From: JAYRZB01 sp041916675
Lineage (GTDB): Bacteria > Pseudomonadota > Alphaproteobacteria > Rhizobiales > Devosiaceae
Assembly (NCBI GenBank): GCA_041916675.1
Contig: JAYRZB010000001.1
Coordinates: forward strand, 1-64,000
Reading direction: 5' to 3'
Length of the DNA: 64,000 nt
Part shown: in pieces, positions 28,037-36,601 of the stretch
Layout of the letters: each line of letters opens with the position of its first letter
Numbering within the stretch: position 1 is the first letter of the stretch
Made by a program: the position numbers and the translations under genes
Notes under the pieces: generated by a model
What the model was told of the DNA's origin: nothing
The model's input: the letters and a program-made list of their open reading frames with translations, nothing else
The model's database searches: none

Positions 28037-29101
28037 TCAGGCGGCGCGATCGTCGCCGGCACCGGTGATTTCGACCAGATCGGTTTCGGAAATCACCCTG
28101 TTCCGGCCCGCATGCTTGGCCGCGTAAAGGCAACGGTCGGCGCGCTCGATCAGTGTTGAGACTGTATCTTCGGGGGCAAACAGCGCCACTCCGAACGACG
28201 CTGTGATGCGCCCAAGCTTTTCATTGGTCGAGCGCTTGAGCAATTCCTTGGCCTGGATGGCCTTGCGGATGTTGTCGGCCACCGTCACGGCGCCCTCGAG
28301 ATCGGTCGAGGGCAGGATGGCGACGAACTCCTCGCCACCATAACGTGCAGCAAGATCCTTGCCCTTGATATTGGACTTCAGCGTCATGGCCACAAGCCGC
28401 AGCACCTGATCGCCGGTCTGGTGACCATAGGTATCGTTGAAGCGCTTGAAGTGGTCGATATCCACCAGCATCAGCGCCAGCGGCTCACCGGTATCCCGCG
28501 CTTCGGTGATGGCGTTGACGAGCCCTTCATCGAAACTCTTGCGATTGAATATCTTGGTCAGCGGATCGAGCATGGATTCGCGGCGGACTTCATCGAGGTC
28601 GCGTTGCAGCGATGCAATATCCTCGCGCGACGCCTCAAGCTTCTGTTCCAGGCGGCGATTGGTGTCCTGCATGGTGCGGGTCTCCTTGAGGAGCCGCACG
28701 GCCATCTGCTTCATGGCTTCGGGAGTGAGATCGAGCTCAAGGTCGCCCGACGCTGCCTGCAGGGTGCCGGAATACGAATTGGCCATGACCATGGCCGTAT
28801 CAATCGCCTCGTGCACCGCTTCGATGCGCGCCGACATGCGTTCGGACACATTCGAGATGCGTTCGTTGACGTCGTTGCTCTTGATGAACTCGTTATAGAT
28901 CAGCTCCGCCACATCAACCGTGGGATTGCCATCGCGGAAGATAGCGTTGATGCGGGTGTTGAGCGAGGGATTTACACCAGTGGCATAGGTGTAGAGCAGT
29001 TCATAGAATTGGGGGTACGGCGGAATTGATGACCGCTTGAGGAGTTCAATCGCCGCAGTGGCATATCCAAGTGCGCGTTTGAATTCTTGTTCAGACACCA
29101 T
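28037..29101 (-). CDS. Diguanylate cyclase (GGDEF)
   Basis: Makes cyclic di-GMP. The C-terminal GGDEF domain (about residues 185-345) has DIDHFKRFND, YGHQTGDQ and the active-site GGEEF. The residues five before it read KGKD instead of the RxxD inhibitory site, so product feedback may be weak. The N-terminal 180 residues lack membrane spans and carry a helical segment (about 100-175) likely to dimerise. ATG 29101 is chosen; a TTG start five codons upstream is possible. Confidence 0.9.
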   Translation of the reverse strand: MVSEQEFKRALGYATAAIELLKRSSIPPYPQFYELLYTYATGVNPSLNTRINAIFRDGNPTVDVAELIYNEFIKSNDVNERISNVSERMSARIEAVHEAIDTAMVMANSYSGTLQAASGDLELDLTPEAMKQMAVRLLKETRTMQDTNRRLEQKLEASREDIASLQRDLDEVRRESMLDPLTKIFNRKSFDEGLVNAITEARDTGEPLALMLVDIDHFKRFNDTYGHQTGDQVLRLVAMTLKSNIKGKDLAARYGGEEFVAILPSTDLEGAVTVADNIRKAIQAKELLKRSTNEKLGRITASFGVALFAPEDTVSTLIERADRCLYAAKHAGRNRVISETDLVEITGAGDDRAA

Positions 29102-29285
29102 ACCCTCGCGGCGCAACGGCCATTCTAATTCTGCGCATTTTCCCGCAGCTTAGCTTAACGCTGAGTAAAATAAATAAGTGACACGTAGTTGTACCAGTCA
29201 AACTGCGACAATCTTACGCTGTCCTATAAGTGTTTTGACCGATCGGGCGTTGATACATGCGCCGGGCCCGTGAAGCGGGCGAAAC

Positions 29286-30764
29286 CTATTCGACTCGCCC
29301 CGATGATCGCAACAAGAAAGCGGGCACTGGACCGTCCAGGCCGAATGGCGAACTCGGGTCAATCCCCGATTCGCGATCGGGCTGGGGCGTGCGGGGCTTG
29401 CGTTCATTGCGCGAACGATCCTGCTGCCGAGGCTCACGGTCCGGGCGGGCGGCTCGTTCCTGACGCTTTGGCGCCGGTTCGGCTTCGCGCTCGACAATGT
29501 CAGGTTGATCGACCGCCACCGGCTGTCTGGCGCCGGGGGCAGCGCGGCCATTGCCACGGCCGCGTCGCGTGCGGGTTGGTCGGGTGCGCTCTTCCGTGTC
29601 ATCGCTGGCCGAAGAGATCGGTTCAGGGGCGCCACCTGCCAGCGGAACAACTTGAATCTCGCGCTGGATCAACTTGACGATGGCATCGATATATTTGCTA
29701 TCGGATGGGGCCACCAAAGTAATCGAAACACCTGAGCGTCCGGCGCGCCCCGTGCGGCCAATGCGGTGCACATAGTCTTCGGCGTGGGTCGGCGCATCGA
29801 AGTTGAACACGTGGCTCACCGCTGGAATGTCGAGGCCACGGGCAGCGACATCTGATGCGACCAGCAGGGTCAGGCGGTTGTTCTTGAACGCATCGAGCGT
29901 TTCCATGCGGCTCTTCTGGTCCATGTCGCCATGAAGCGCGCCGGCGGAAAAGCCGTGGCGCTCCAGCGACCGGGCCAGCGTGGCCACATCGCGCTTGCGA
30001 TTGCAGAAGATAATGGCGTTGGTCAGGTTGTCCGCAGCGCGGATCAACTGGCGCAGCGCCGCGCGCTTTTCTTCGGGCTTGTTCGAAACCTTGACCACGC
30101 GCTGGTCGATGGTTTCGGCGGTCGAATTCTGGCGGGCGACCTCGATTTTGACCGGGTCGCGCAGGAAGCGATTGGTCAGCTTCTGGATTTCCGGCGGCAT
30201 GGTGGCCGAAAAGAACAGCGTCTGCCGACGGGCGGGCAGCAGTCCGCAGATACGCTCGATGTCGGGGATAAAACCCATATCGAGCATGCGGTCGGCTTCG
30301 TCGATCACCAGAATGTCGACGCCGGTCAACAGGATGCGCCCGCGCTCGAACAGGTCGAGCATGCGGCCCGGGGTCGCGATCAGAACATCGCAACCCCGGT
30401 CGAGCTTCTTTGTCTGGTCGTCCATCGACACGCCGCCGATCAGCAGCGCGACGTTGAGCTTGTGGTTCTTGCCGTATTTTTCGAAATTCTCGTGCACCTG
30501 CGCTGCGAGTTCGCGCGTCGGTTCGAGAATGAGCGTGCGGGGCATTCGCGCCCGGGCCCGACCGCTTTCAAGCAGCGTCAGCATGGGCAGCACAAACGAC
30601 GCGGTCTTGCCGGTGCCTGTCTGTGCGATGCCGATAATGTCCTTTTTCTCAAGGACGTGTGGGATGGCTTGTGCCTGGATATCAGTGGGCTTGGTATAAC
30701 CGGCGGCGGCTACCGCTTCGGTTACCTTGTTGCTCAAACCGAGCCCGGAAAAGTCGTTGGTCAA
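29286..30764 (-). CDS. rhlE: DEAD-box RNA helicase, RhlE type
   Basis: ATP-dependent RNA unwinding in ribosome assembly, RNA decay or cold adaptation. 492 aa. Motifs in order: the Q motif region (FSGLGLSNKV...KPTDIQAQAIP), AQTGTGKT, PTRELA, TPGRMLD, DEAD, SAT, and HRIGRTGRAG. The last about 110 residues are arginine/proline rich and disordered (RRGRGNGRAAPGAR, then RSRNERKPRTPQ), probably an RNA-binding tail. Other DEAD-box paralogues cannot be fully excluded. Confidence 0.9.
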   Translation of the reverse strand: MTNDFSGLGLSNKVTEAVAAAGYTKPTDIQAQAIPHVLEKKDIIGIAQTGTGKTASFVLPMLTLLESGRARARMPRTLILEPTRELAAQVHENFEKYGKNHKLNVALLIGGVSMDDQTKKLDRGCDVLIATPGRMLDLFERGRILLTGVDILVIDEADRMLDMGFIPDIERICGLLPARRQTLFFSATMPPEIQKLTNRFLRDPVKIEVARQNSTAETIDQRVVKVSNKPEEKRAALRQLIRAADNLTNAIIFCNRKRDVATLARSLERHGFSAGALHGDMDQKSRMETLDAFKNNRLTLLVASDVAARGLDIPAVSHVFNFDAPTHAEDYVHRIGRTGRAGRSGVSITLVAPSDSKYIDAIVKLIQREIQVVPLAGGAPEPISSASDDTEERTRPTRTRRGRGNGRAAPGARQPVAVDQPDIVEREAEPAPKRQERAARPDREPRQQDRSRNERKPRTPQPDRESGIDPSSPFGLDGPVPAFLLRSSGRVE

Positions 30765-31003
30765 ATCGTTCTGTCCATCAAGGTTGGCTGAGGATCAACG
30801 GGTGAGCAAGACGGCTCACGGTTGGATCGAGTGGCCTGCCGGATATCCGTTTTGCGGGATCGCCAGCGGCGTTACTGCACCTGATCTTGCCAGAAAGCGT
30901 TTATCGACTTTCAGCATTCAAGCCTCAACGGGCGGGACCATAGAGCATGCGCCCCCCGAGTCAACGGGAATCCGGGGGTTATCTTTAACAGGACTGGCCA
31001 ATT

Positions 31004-33046
31004 TCAAATATCGAGGTCAGTCACGAAGGCTGCATTCTCCTGAATAAAGTCGAAGCGGGCTTCGGGGCGGTTACCCATCAGGCGGTCAACAGTCACCCGT
31101 GTGTCATCGCGGTCCTGCAGCACGCGCACCTGCAGCAGCGTTCGGGTGGCCGGGCTCATGGTGGTTTCGCGCAGGTGAACATGCGGCATTTCACCCAGGC
31201 CCTTGAAGCGGGTGATGTCGGGCTTGCCGCGTCCGGCGAATTCGGTTTGCAGCAGCCGGTCCTTGTCGGCGTCATCCATGGCATAGAGCGTTTTGGAGCC
31301 CTGCGTGATGCGATAGAGCGGGGGCAGGGCCAGGAACAGGTGCCCGTCGTCAATCAGCTTGGGCATTTCCTGGAAAAAGAAGGTGATCAGCAGCGAGGCG
31401 ATATGCGCGCCGTCCACATCGGCGTCGGTCATCAGGATAATCTTGTCATACCGCAGGTCATCCTCGCGATAGCGGTCTCGTGTGCCGCAGCCAAGCGCCT
31501 GGATGAGGTCGGAAATCAGCTGGCTCGATGCCATCTTTTCGCGCGTGGCGCCGGCAACGTTCAAAATCTTGCCGCGCAGCGGTAGCACCGCCTGGCTGGC
31601 GCGATTGCGGGCCTGCTTGGCGCTGCCGCCGGCCGAGTCACCTTCGACGATGAAGAGCTCAGCGCCTTGCGCGGCGGTCTGGGTGCAATCGGCAAGCTTG
31701 CCCGGCAGGCGCAGCTTGCGCGTTGCGCTCTGCCGGTCGATTTCCTTTTCCTTGCGGCGGCGCAGGCGCTCCTCGGCGCGGTCGACTGCCCAGTCGAGCA
31801 GCTTGGTGGCCTGGGCCGGTGCAGCGGCCAGCCAGTGGTCAAAAGCATCACGCAGGGCAGTGTCGACGATCCGCGTCGCTTCGGGCGAGGACAGCTTGTC
31901 CTTGGTCTGCCCGACGAATTCGGGCTCGCGCACAAACACCGACAGCATGGCCGAACAGAAAGACAGCACATCCTCTGCCGTCAGCACGGCGGCGCGCTTG
32001 TTGTTGGTCAGTTCGGCATAATTCTTCAGACCGCGCAAAATGGCGGTGCGCAGGCCCGCCTCGTGCGTGCCGCCATCGGCGGTGGGAATGGTGTTGCAGT
32101 ATGACGAGACAAAGCCATCGCCCAGGCACCAGCAGATCGCCCATTCCACAGCGCCATGCGAGCCCGGCTTGCCAACGCGGCCCGAGAAAATCTCGTCGAC
32201 CACACGCGGTTCGCCTTCGATGCGCGCCGCCAGAAAGTCACGCAGGCCCTCAGGGTAATGGAATACGGCCTTGGCCGGCGCTTCATCGGTTGCTACTTCC
32301 TCGTCGCAGCTCCAGCGCAATTCGACGCCGCCGAAAAGATAGGCCTTGGCGCGCGTCATCTTGAACAGCCGTACGGCCGACAGGCCCGCCTTGTCGCCGA
32401 AGATTTCGGGGTCGGGGTGGAAGCGCACCGTGGTGCCGCGCCGGTTCTGTGCCTTGCCCACGGTTTCGACGCGGCTCGTCGGCTTGCCGCGCGAAAATGT
32501 CTGGCGGTAGAGGATCTGGTCGCGCGCCACCTCTACGATGGTATCATCTGACAGCGCGTTGACCACGGAAACGCCAACGCCGTGCAGGCCGCCGGAGGTC
32601 TCATAGGCCTTGGAATCGAACTTGCCGCCCGCATGCAGCTTGGTCATCACCAGTTCGAGCGTGGAAAGGTCCGGAAACTTGGGGTGCGGTTCGACCGGGA
32701 TGCCACGGCCGTTATCGGTAACCGAAACGTATCCATCAGCCGAGAAATGCACCTCGATACGGTTGGCGTGGCCCGCAATGGCCTCGTCCATGGCGTTGTC
32801 GATGACTTCGGCAAACAGGTGGTGCAGCGCATTGGCGTCGGTGCCGCCGATATACATGCCCGGGCGGCGGCGCACGGGTTCGAGGCCCTCGAGCACTTCG
32901 ATGTGCGAGGCCGTATATGTGCCGCTAGCAGCCGGTGCGGCGGGAGCGGGCTTGGTAATCCGGTCGGCAATCGACTTCAGGGTAGGGGCCGGACGCGGGG
33001 CTTCCGGTTCGGTGCCAGCGCCAAAAAGATCATCGCTCTGCGACAT
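31004..33046 (-). CDS. parE: DNA topoisomerase IV subunit B
   Basis: ATPase subunit that with ParC decatenates daughter chromosomes. 680 aa from ATG 33046 (AGAGGA upstream). The GHKL ATPase has EVIDNAMDEA, DNGRGIPVE and GGLHGVGVSVVNALS; the Toprim domain has IVEGDSAGGSAKQ and DADVDGAHI. The length fits ParE rather than the longer GyrB. The first about 45 residues are a Pro/Ala-rich extension. This gene shares its symbol with the unrelated toxin gene at 15272. Confidence 0.93.
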   Translation of the reverse strand: MSQSDDLFGAGTEPEAPRPAPTLKSIADRITKPAPAAPAASGTYTASHIEVLEGLEPVRRRPGMYIGGTDANALHHLFAEVIDNAMDEAIAGHANRIEVHFSADGYVSVTDNGRGIPVEPHPKFPDLSTLELVMTKLHAGGKFDSKAYETSGGLHGVGVSVVNALSDDTIVEVARDQILYRQTFSRGKPTSRVETVGKAQNRRGTTVRFHPDPEIFGDKAGLSAVRLFKMTRAKAYLFGGVELRWSCDEEVATDEAPAKAVFHYPEGLRDFLAARIEGEPRVVDEIFSGRVGKPGSHGAVEWAICWCLGDGFVSSYCNTIPTADGGTHEAGLRTAILRGLKNYAELTNNKRAAVLTAEDVLSFCSAMLSVFVREPEFVGQTKDKLSSPEATRIVDTALRDAFDHWLAAAPAQATKLLDWAVDRAEERLRRRKEKEIDRQSATRKLRLPGKLADCTQTAAQGAELFIVEGDSAGGSAKQARNRASQAVLPLRGKILNVAGATREKMASSQLISDLIQALGCGTRDRYREDDLRYDKIILMTDADVDGAHIASLLITFFFQEMPKLIDDGHLFLALPPLYRITQGSKTLYAMDDADKDRLLQTEFAGRGKPDITRFKGLGEMPHVHLRETTMSPATRTLLQVRVLQDRDDTRVTVDRLMGNRPEARFDFIQENAAFVTDLDI

Positions 33047-33190
33047 GCAATTCCTCTGGCGGACCTGATGCGCGGCCCGCATGCGGCTTGAAACTGGGCG
33101 GAGTTCCGGCGTCTGCGAATCGGAACTGCATCACTCCTAGCATAATCCGCAAAAGGCTGGATTTCCCGAAGTGCCAGACAGCTGCCCACA

Positions 33191-33245
33191 TGAACCGAGT
33201 GTGAACATCGGGTTCCGGCAGCATTCAAGGGGGCAGGGTTAGGGT
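33191..33245 (+). promoter_or_regulatory. Composite dyad operator and promoter, site 1
   Basis: TGAAC at 33191 and 33202, GTTCC at 33212 and ATTCA at 33223: two direct repeats 11 bp apart facing two inverted repeats 11 bp apart. A -10-like TAGGGT starts 12 nt later at 33240, and the first array gene starts about 43 nt after the predicted transcript start. The same layout recurs at 35594, 36076, 36602 and 37144. Confidence 0.6.
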
Positions 33246-33294
33246 CAGGCCAAGCTCGGAAGACGGGCAACACAAAGACCATACGGAGACTACG

Positions 33295-33702
33295 ATGAAC
33301 ACCATGCTCGCAACGATCCGCAAGACCAGCGCTGCCGCAGTGATCGCTGTGGCAATCGGCGTGACGGTCTTTTCTGCCGCACCCGTGATGGCCCAGAGCG
33401 GCCCGTCGCTGAATTTCCAGCTCGAACTCGGCGGCGGCAGCCCGCAGGCCTTCGGCAGCGGCCCCAGCGCCAAGGTCGCCGTTCCCGATGACGACTACGA
33501 GTATTTCTGCCTCAGCGACCGCGACATCCGTCACGGGCTGCGCGAGTACGGGTTCCGCGATGTGCGGATCACCCGCGAGCTCAAGGGCGACCGGGTTGAG
33601 GTGATCGCCCGCTACAGCAAGTCCTGGTACTCGATGCGCGTTGACCGCTGCACCGGCGAAGTCGACCGGGTCAAAAAGATCCGCAAGTTCTTCGGCTACT
33701 AA
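33295..33702 (+). CDS. Small exported two-Cys protein, array member 1
   Basis: A 135-aa protein with a signal peptide (cleavage likely after VMAQ, about residue 34). The mature part starts with a polar, glycine-rich stretch, then YEYFCLSDRDI, REYGF, and a strand ending MRVDRC. The two cysteines are separated by 46 residues and likely form a disulfide. The helix-strand pattern recalls the small PepSY-like exported proteins of Hyphomicrobiales; that is inference. It heads the array of nine paralogues and has dyad site 1 upstream. Confidence 0.8.
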   Translation: MNTMLATIRKTSAAAVIAVAIGVTVFSAAPVMAQSGPSLNFQLELGGGSPQAFGSGPSAKVAVPDDDYEYFCLSDRDIRHGLREYGFRDVRITRELKGDRVEVIARYSKSWYSMRVDRCTGEVDRVKKIRKFFGY

Positions 33703-33712
33703 AACTCTCGGG

Positions 33713-33732
33713 GCTCCCGGATAACCGGGAGC
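33713..33732 (+). terminator. Hairpin between array members 1 and 2
   Basis: GCTCCCGG (33713-33720) and CCGGGAGC (33725-33732) with loop ATAA lie 10 nt after member 1's stop. No T run follows, so it is more likely an RNA-stabilising or partial terminator element that sets member 1 apart from 2-5, which lack their own dyad site. Confidence 0.5.
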
Positions 33733-33815
33733 TCCAACCCCTGTCGGCCACCATTTCAGGCCAGCAGGACAGCGGGCGTTTTGCCCAGAACTGCTTTTTC
33801 AATCAGGTGATTTCA

Positions 33816-34115
33816 ATGCTCAACTCGATGTTCAAGCGCGCAGTCTCGCTGGTCACCCTTGCAGGGCTTGGTCTGGCCGTCATCTCCGGCATGGCTGCAA
33901 CGTCGGCCTTTGCCGCTGAGCAGACAATGGTCGGCGAGCAGTGCAACACAGTGCATCGAGGCCCTGTCCGTCGACACTTCATGTGGAAAAATCCCGACAC
34001 CATCAAGGTCGAGATCATGAAACCGAGCCTGTTCAAGGTGACGCTCACCAAGGATGGCAAGACCGGCGTCTACGCCTACGACGGCTGCACCGGGCAATCA
34101 CGCAAAGTTCGTTGA
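33816..34115 (+). CDS. Small exported two-Cys protein, array member 2
   Basis: A 99-aa protein: signal peptide cleaved after AFAA, then GEQCNTVHRG, the motif WKNPDTIKV, LFKVTLTKDGK and YDGCTGQSRKV. The cysteine spacing is 47. It forms a close subgroup with members 3 and 4, sharing WKxPD and the DGCTxQSxKV tail, so recent duplication is likely. ATG 33816 follows AGGTGA; an upstream in-frame GTG at 33807 overlaps that site. Function unknown. Confidence 0.75.
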   Translation: MLNSMFKRAVSLVTLAGLGLAVISGMAATSAFAAEQTMVGEQCNTVHRGPVRRHFMWKNPDTIKVEIMKPSLFKVTLTKDGKTGVYAYDGCTGQSRKVR

Positions 34116-34147
34116 GTCTCGCATCAAAACACAAACGGGAGAAACCC

Positions 34148-34441
34148 ATGCAAAGCGCCATCACCTTTCGCTACAGGCTCGCAGCAGTCGCCATGGCAAC
34201 GCTGTCAATCGTAAGCAGTTTTGCCCCCGCGCCGACGATCGCCTCGGATCAGGTGCTCGAGCCTTTGCGCTGCCTCACTCGGGCGTACCGCGTTCCTCAT
34301 TTCTACAGCTGGAAGAACCCGGACTCTGTTGAAGTCAAGAAGCTCGGCGACGCCCTTTTTGAAGTCACCGTCCACAAGGACGGCAAGAAGGGCATCTATG
34401 AGTTCGACGGATGTACCTACCAGTCACGAAAGGTCCGCTAG
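34148..34441 (+). CDS. Small exported two-Cys protein, array member 3
   Basis: A 97-aa protein from ATG 34148, preceded by GGGAGAAA, 32 nt after member 2. Signal peptide to about TIAS; then VLEPLRCLTR, WKNPDSVEV, LFEVTVHKDGKKG, FDGCTYQSRKVR. The cysteines are 46 apart. The open frame extends upstream through member 2, but only this start yields a signal peptide. It is nearest to members 2 and 4. Confidence 0.75.
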   Translation: MQSAITFRYRLAAVAMATLSIVSSFAPAPTIASDQVLEPLRCLTRAYRVPHFYSWKNPDSVEVKKLGDALFEVTVHKDGKKGIYEFDGCTYQSRKVR

Positions 34442-34444
34442 ACT

Positions 34445-34726
34445 ATGGCGCACTCAAAAATCGGGCTTGCTGCCCTTATCGCCGCATCAATGCTTGCCGC
34501 AACGCTTGCGGGCACTCCGGCGCAGGCCGGGGACACGGTTCTGGAGCCGGTCACCTGCATCAGTCACCACAAGAAAGTGGCGAAGTTCTTCCGCTGGAAG
34601 GAGCCTGACAAGGTGCAGATTCAGGACGTTGGTCCGAACCTGTTCCTCGTGACCCTGACCAAGAATGGCAAGAAAGGTCGCTACCTCTTTGATGGCTGCA
34701 CGCAGCAGTCCCAAAAGGTCACCTGA
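34445..34726 (+). CDS. Small exported two-Cys protein, array member 4
   Basis: A 93-aa protein starting 3 nt after the member 3 stop, so certainly co-transcribed with it. Signal peptide to AQAG; then VLEPVTCISH, WKEPDKVQI, LFLVTLTKNGKKG, FDGCTQQSQKVT. The cysteines are 46 apart. VLEP-(V/L)-x-C is shared with member 3. The mature protein is strongly basic, as are its neighbours. Confidence 0.75.
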   Translation: MAHSKIGLAALIAASMLAATLAGTPAQAGDTVLEPVTCISHHKKVAKFFRWKEPDKVQIQDVGPNLFLVTLTKNGKKGRYLFDGCTQQSQKVT

Positions 34727-34774
34727 TCGTTCGCTGCCTCTATTTGAGTATATTTGATTGAAGGATTTTTTGAA

Positions 34775-35074
34775 ATGTTGAGAAATGCACCTCTGCGCCG
34801 CGCGATTGCCCTTGGCGTCGTTTGCGCTGCCCTTGCGGGCACATCTGCTCCCAGCCTGGCGCTCACCACCACTGCGGACGGGGACCCCGGCACTTTGCCG
34901 TGCATGGTCAAGTCGCAGGTCTCGAAACACTTCCGCGATAATTTCCGGGGCACCCAGATCGTCATTCAGGATCTGGGGGGCAGCATGTTCCTGGTGAACT
35001 ATATCGCCCACTTCCGGTACGAGGCCTATTTCAATGGTTGCACCCGGGAAGTCGAAAAGCGGACGCGGCTGTAG
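34775..35074 (+). CDS. Small exported two-Cys protein, array member 5
   Basis: A 99-aa protein from ATG 34775 after AAGGATTTTTTGAA. Signal peptide to SLAL; mature part LPCMVKSQVSKHF, IVIQDLGGSMFLVNY, FNGCTREVEK. The cysteines are 45 apart. It links the member 2-4 group (QDLG, NGCT) with the others (VSKHF). No dyad site lies upstream, so it probably belongs to the 1-5 transcript. Confidence 0.7.
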   Translation: MLRNAPLRRAIALGVVCAALAGTSAPSLALTTTADGDPGTLPCMVKSQVSKHFRDNFRGTQIVIQDLGGSMFLVNYIAHFRYEAYFNGCTREVEKRTRL

Positions 35075-35217
35075 CACGAGCCAGTCGCGGTTTCGTCAGG
35101 AAACCCGGTACATTTTTCCGGCGTGCCCATGCCGGCGCCGGACAGCGCCGCGTCGGCGGGTGTGGTGAGCCGAAAACAGGGTGCTAATTTTCACTACGCT
35201 TGCGGATATTTTCCATA

Positions 35218-35532
35218 ATGGCGCGCGAATTTTCAAAGATTTCAAATTTCTTAAAAATCCTGCTCGCCGCATTTGTCCTCACGGTCGGCGCAGGCGGAGC
35301 GGCGATGGCTGCCACGGACCTCAGCGAAAAATGCTGGAATAGCAACCAGATAGGCAGCTATTTTGCGCAGCGGGACTATCGGTTGGTGACGGTCGAGCCC
35401 GGAACATATCGTGGCGAGTTCATCGTCCATGCCAGCAAAAAGCAGATGTCCTGGGCTTTCTCCTTCGATGCCTGCCGCCGGAAGGTGATGGATAAGTGGC
35501 CCGCTGAGCAGGGGACTCTCGGGCCAGAATAG
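35218..35532 (+). CDS. Small exported two-Cys protein, array member 6
   Basis: A 104-aa protein from ATG 35218, with the alternative start at 35200. Signal peptide to AMAA; then LSEKCWNSNQIGSYF, FIVHASKKQMSWAFSFDACRRKV. The cysteines are 46 apart. It is the most divergent member and has no dyad site I can find in the 143-bp gap before it. That gap has GC-rich inverted repeats (GCCGGCGCCGG near 35131) that may end the upstream transcript. Confidence 0.65.
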   Translation: MAREFSKISNFLKILLAAFVLTVGAGGAAMAATDLSEKCWNSNQIGSYFAQRDYRLVTVEPGTYRGEFIVHASKKQMSWAFSFDACRRKVMDKWPAEQGTLGPE

Positions 35533-35593
35533 GCAATCTGGCCGCAACAACGGGGGGGTCGCCCGGGTGTCAGGTGCTGAACGCGCTCGGGTA

Positions 35594-35648
35594 TGAACCG
35601 GGGATGAACGTTCAATTGTGCGTCAGTTCACCCACTTATGCCCATGCT
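35594..35648 (+). promoter_or_regulatory. Composite dyad operator and promoter, site 2
   Basis: TGAAC at 35594 and 35605, a degenerate third element (ATTGT) at 35615 and GTTCA at 35626 keep the 11/10/11-bp spacing. CATGCT, 12 nt further, is the positional -10. Member 7 starts about 40 nt after the predicted transcript start. Confidence 0.5.
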
Positions 35649-35694
35649 GGTGCGGGGCTGGTAAAATGCGGCAATCAGGTCCGGAGAAGGTCAA

Positions 35695-36048
35695 ATGCTC
35701 AAATCTGGAAATCGAGAGACGAAATTTTTCAGCATTGTTGCGGCGGTGCTGGCCTTGGTTGTTGCCGCAGCACCCGTGCAGGCTGCAAACTTTGGTTTCG
35801 GATTTGGGCTGTCGTTTAACAGCGATGGCGATATGCCTGGCCGTCCCGGGTTTGACAAAGACTATGAGTGCATGACCGAGCGGGAAGTGGGGCGCTTTTT
35901 CAAGCGACACGGCTACGACGAGATCGAAGTTGGCGAAGGGCTGCGGGAAAACACCTCGGCGGTGCGGGCCAGCAAGGGTGGCAAGGCCTGGCGCCTGACG
36001 TTCGATAATTGCATGGGCAAGGTTGTCCAGAAGTCACAGGTAGAGTAG
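35695..36048 (+). CDS. Small exported two-Cys protein, array member 7
   Basis: A 117-aa protein with a signal peptide to VQAA, then an aromatic-glycine strand (FGFGFGLSF), KDYECMTEREVGRFFKRHGYDEIEV, RASKGGKAWRLTFDNCMGKVV. The cysteines are 46 apart. The alternating aromatic/glycine N-terminus is shared with members 8 and 9 and more loosely with 1, the same four that have a dyad promoter. RBS GGAGAAGG. Confidence 0.8.
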   Translation: MLKSGNRETKFFSIVAAVLALVVAAAPVQAANFGFGFGLSFNSDGDMPGRPGFDKDYECMTEREVGRFFKRHGYDEIEVGEGLRENTSAVRASKGGKAWRLTFDNCMGKVVQKSQVE

Positions 36049-36075
36049 GCGCTTACCTCTTCGGCCCTAAGTATC

Positions 36076-36130
36076 TGAATTATAAATGAATTTCTGATTT
36101 CACTCAGGTTCAGCAGGAACCGCTTATCCT
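36076..36130 (+). promoter_or_regulatory. Composite dyad operator and promoter, site 3
   Basis: TGAAT at 36076 and 36087, ATTTC at 36097 and GTTCA at 36108 keep the same 11/10/11-bp register, with weaker central elements. TATCCT lies 12 nt after the last element at 36125. Member 8 starts about 34 nt after the predicted transcript start. Confidence 0.5.
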
Positions 36131-36170
36131 TTTGGATGTCTGATCAATCCATTTCAAGAGGATATTTCAA

Positions 36171-36518
36171 GTGAAGCTATTTCCCAACATTTCCGCCTCG
36201 GCGACACGCAATACACTCGCGTTAGCCATCCTGGCGGGTCTCGCACTGGCAGCCCCGCCCGTCAGCGCGGAGTCCCCTCCGGGTTTCACATTCGGCGATG
36301 AGCCATTCCGCGACTATCAATGCCTCAACAAACGCCAGATCAAGAAGTACTTCGACTACTATGGCTTCTCCAAAATAAAGGTGAAGCGCGTACGCGGCGA
36401 TTTCGCTCAGGTGATCGGCTGGTCCCAGGGCTATTATTGGCTGGTCAAGTTTGATCGCTGCGAACACGAAGTTCCAGAAATGAAGATTGTCGACCGCCAC
36501 GGTAATGAACCGGTCTGA
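36171..36518 (+). CDS. Small exported two-Cys protein, array member 8
   Basis: A 115-aa protein with a GTG start after AGAGGATATTTCAA. Signal peptide to VSAE; then PPGFTFGDEPFRDYQCLNKRQIKKYFDYYGFSKIKV in consecutive blocks, and WLVKFDRCEHEV. The cysteines are 45 apart. The mature protein is rich in Tyr, Phe and Lys. It has its own dyad promoter and terminator, so it is probably a single-gene unit. Confidence 0.8.
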   Translation: MKLFPNISASATRNTLALAILAGLALAAPPVSAESPPGFTFGDEPFRDYQCLNKRQIKKYFDYYGFSKIKVKRVRGDFAQVIGWSQGYYWLVKFDRCEHEVPEMKIVDRHGNEPV

Positions 36519-36553
36519 CAAAGCCATTCCAGTATACGGCCATTGATCAACAC

Positions 36554-36580
36554 GGCCCGGCCCTTGGCCGGGCCCTTTCA
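36554..36580 (+). terminator. Terminator after array member 8
   Basis: GGCCCGGCC (36554-36562) and GGCCGGGCC (36566-36574) form a 9-bp stem with a 3-nt loop, followed by CTTTCATT. Confidence 0.7.
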
Positions 36581-36601
36581 TTCTGGAAGTAGGCGAACAG
36601 A

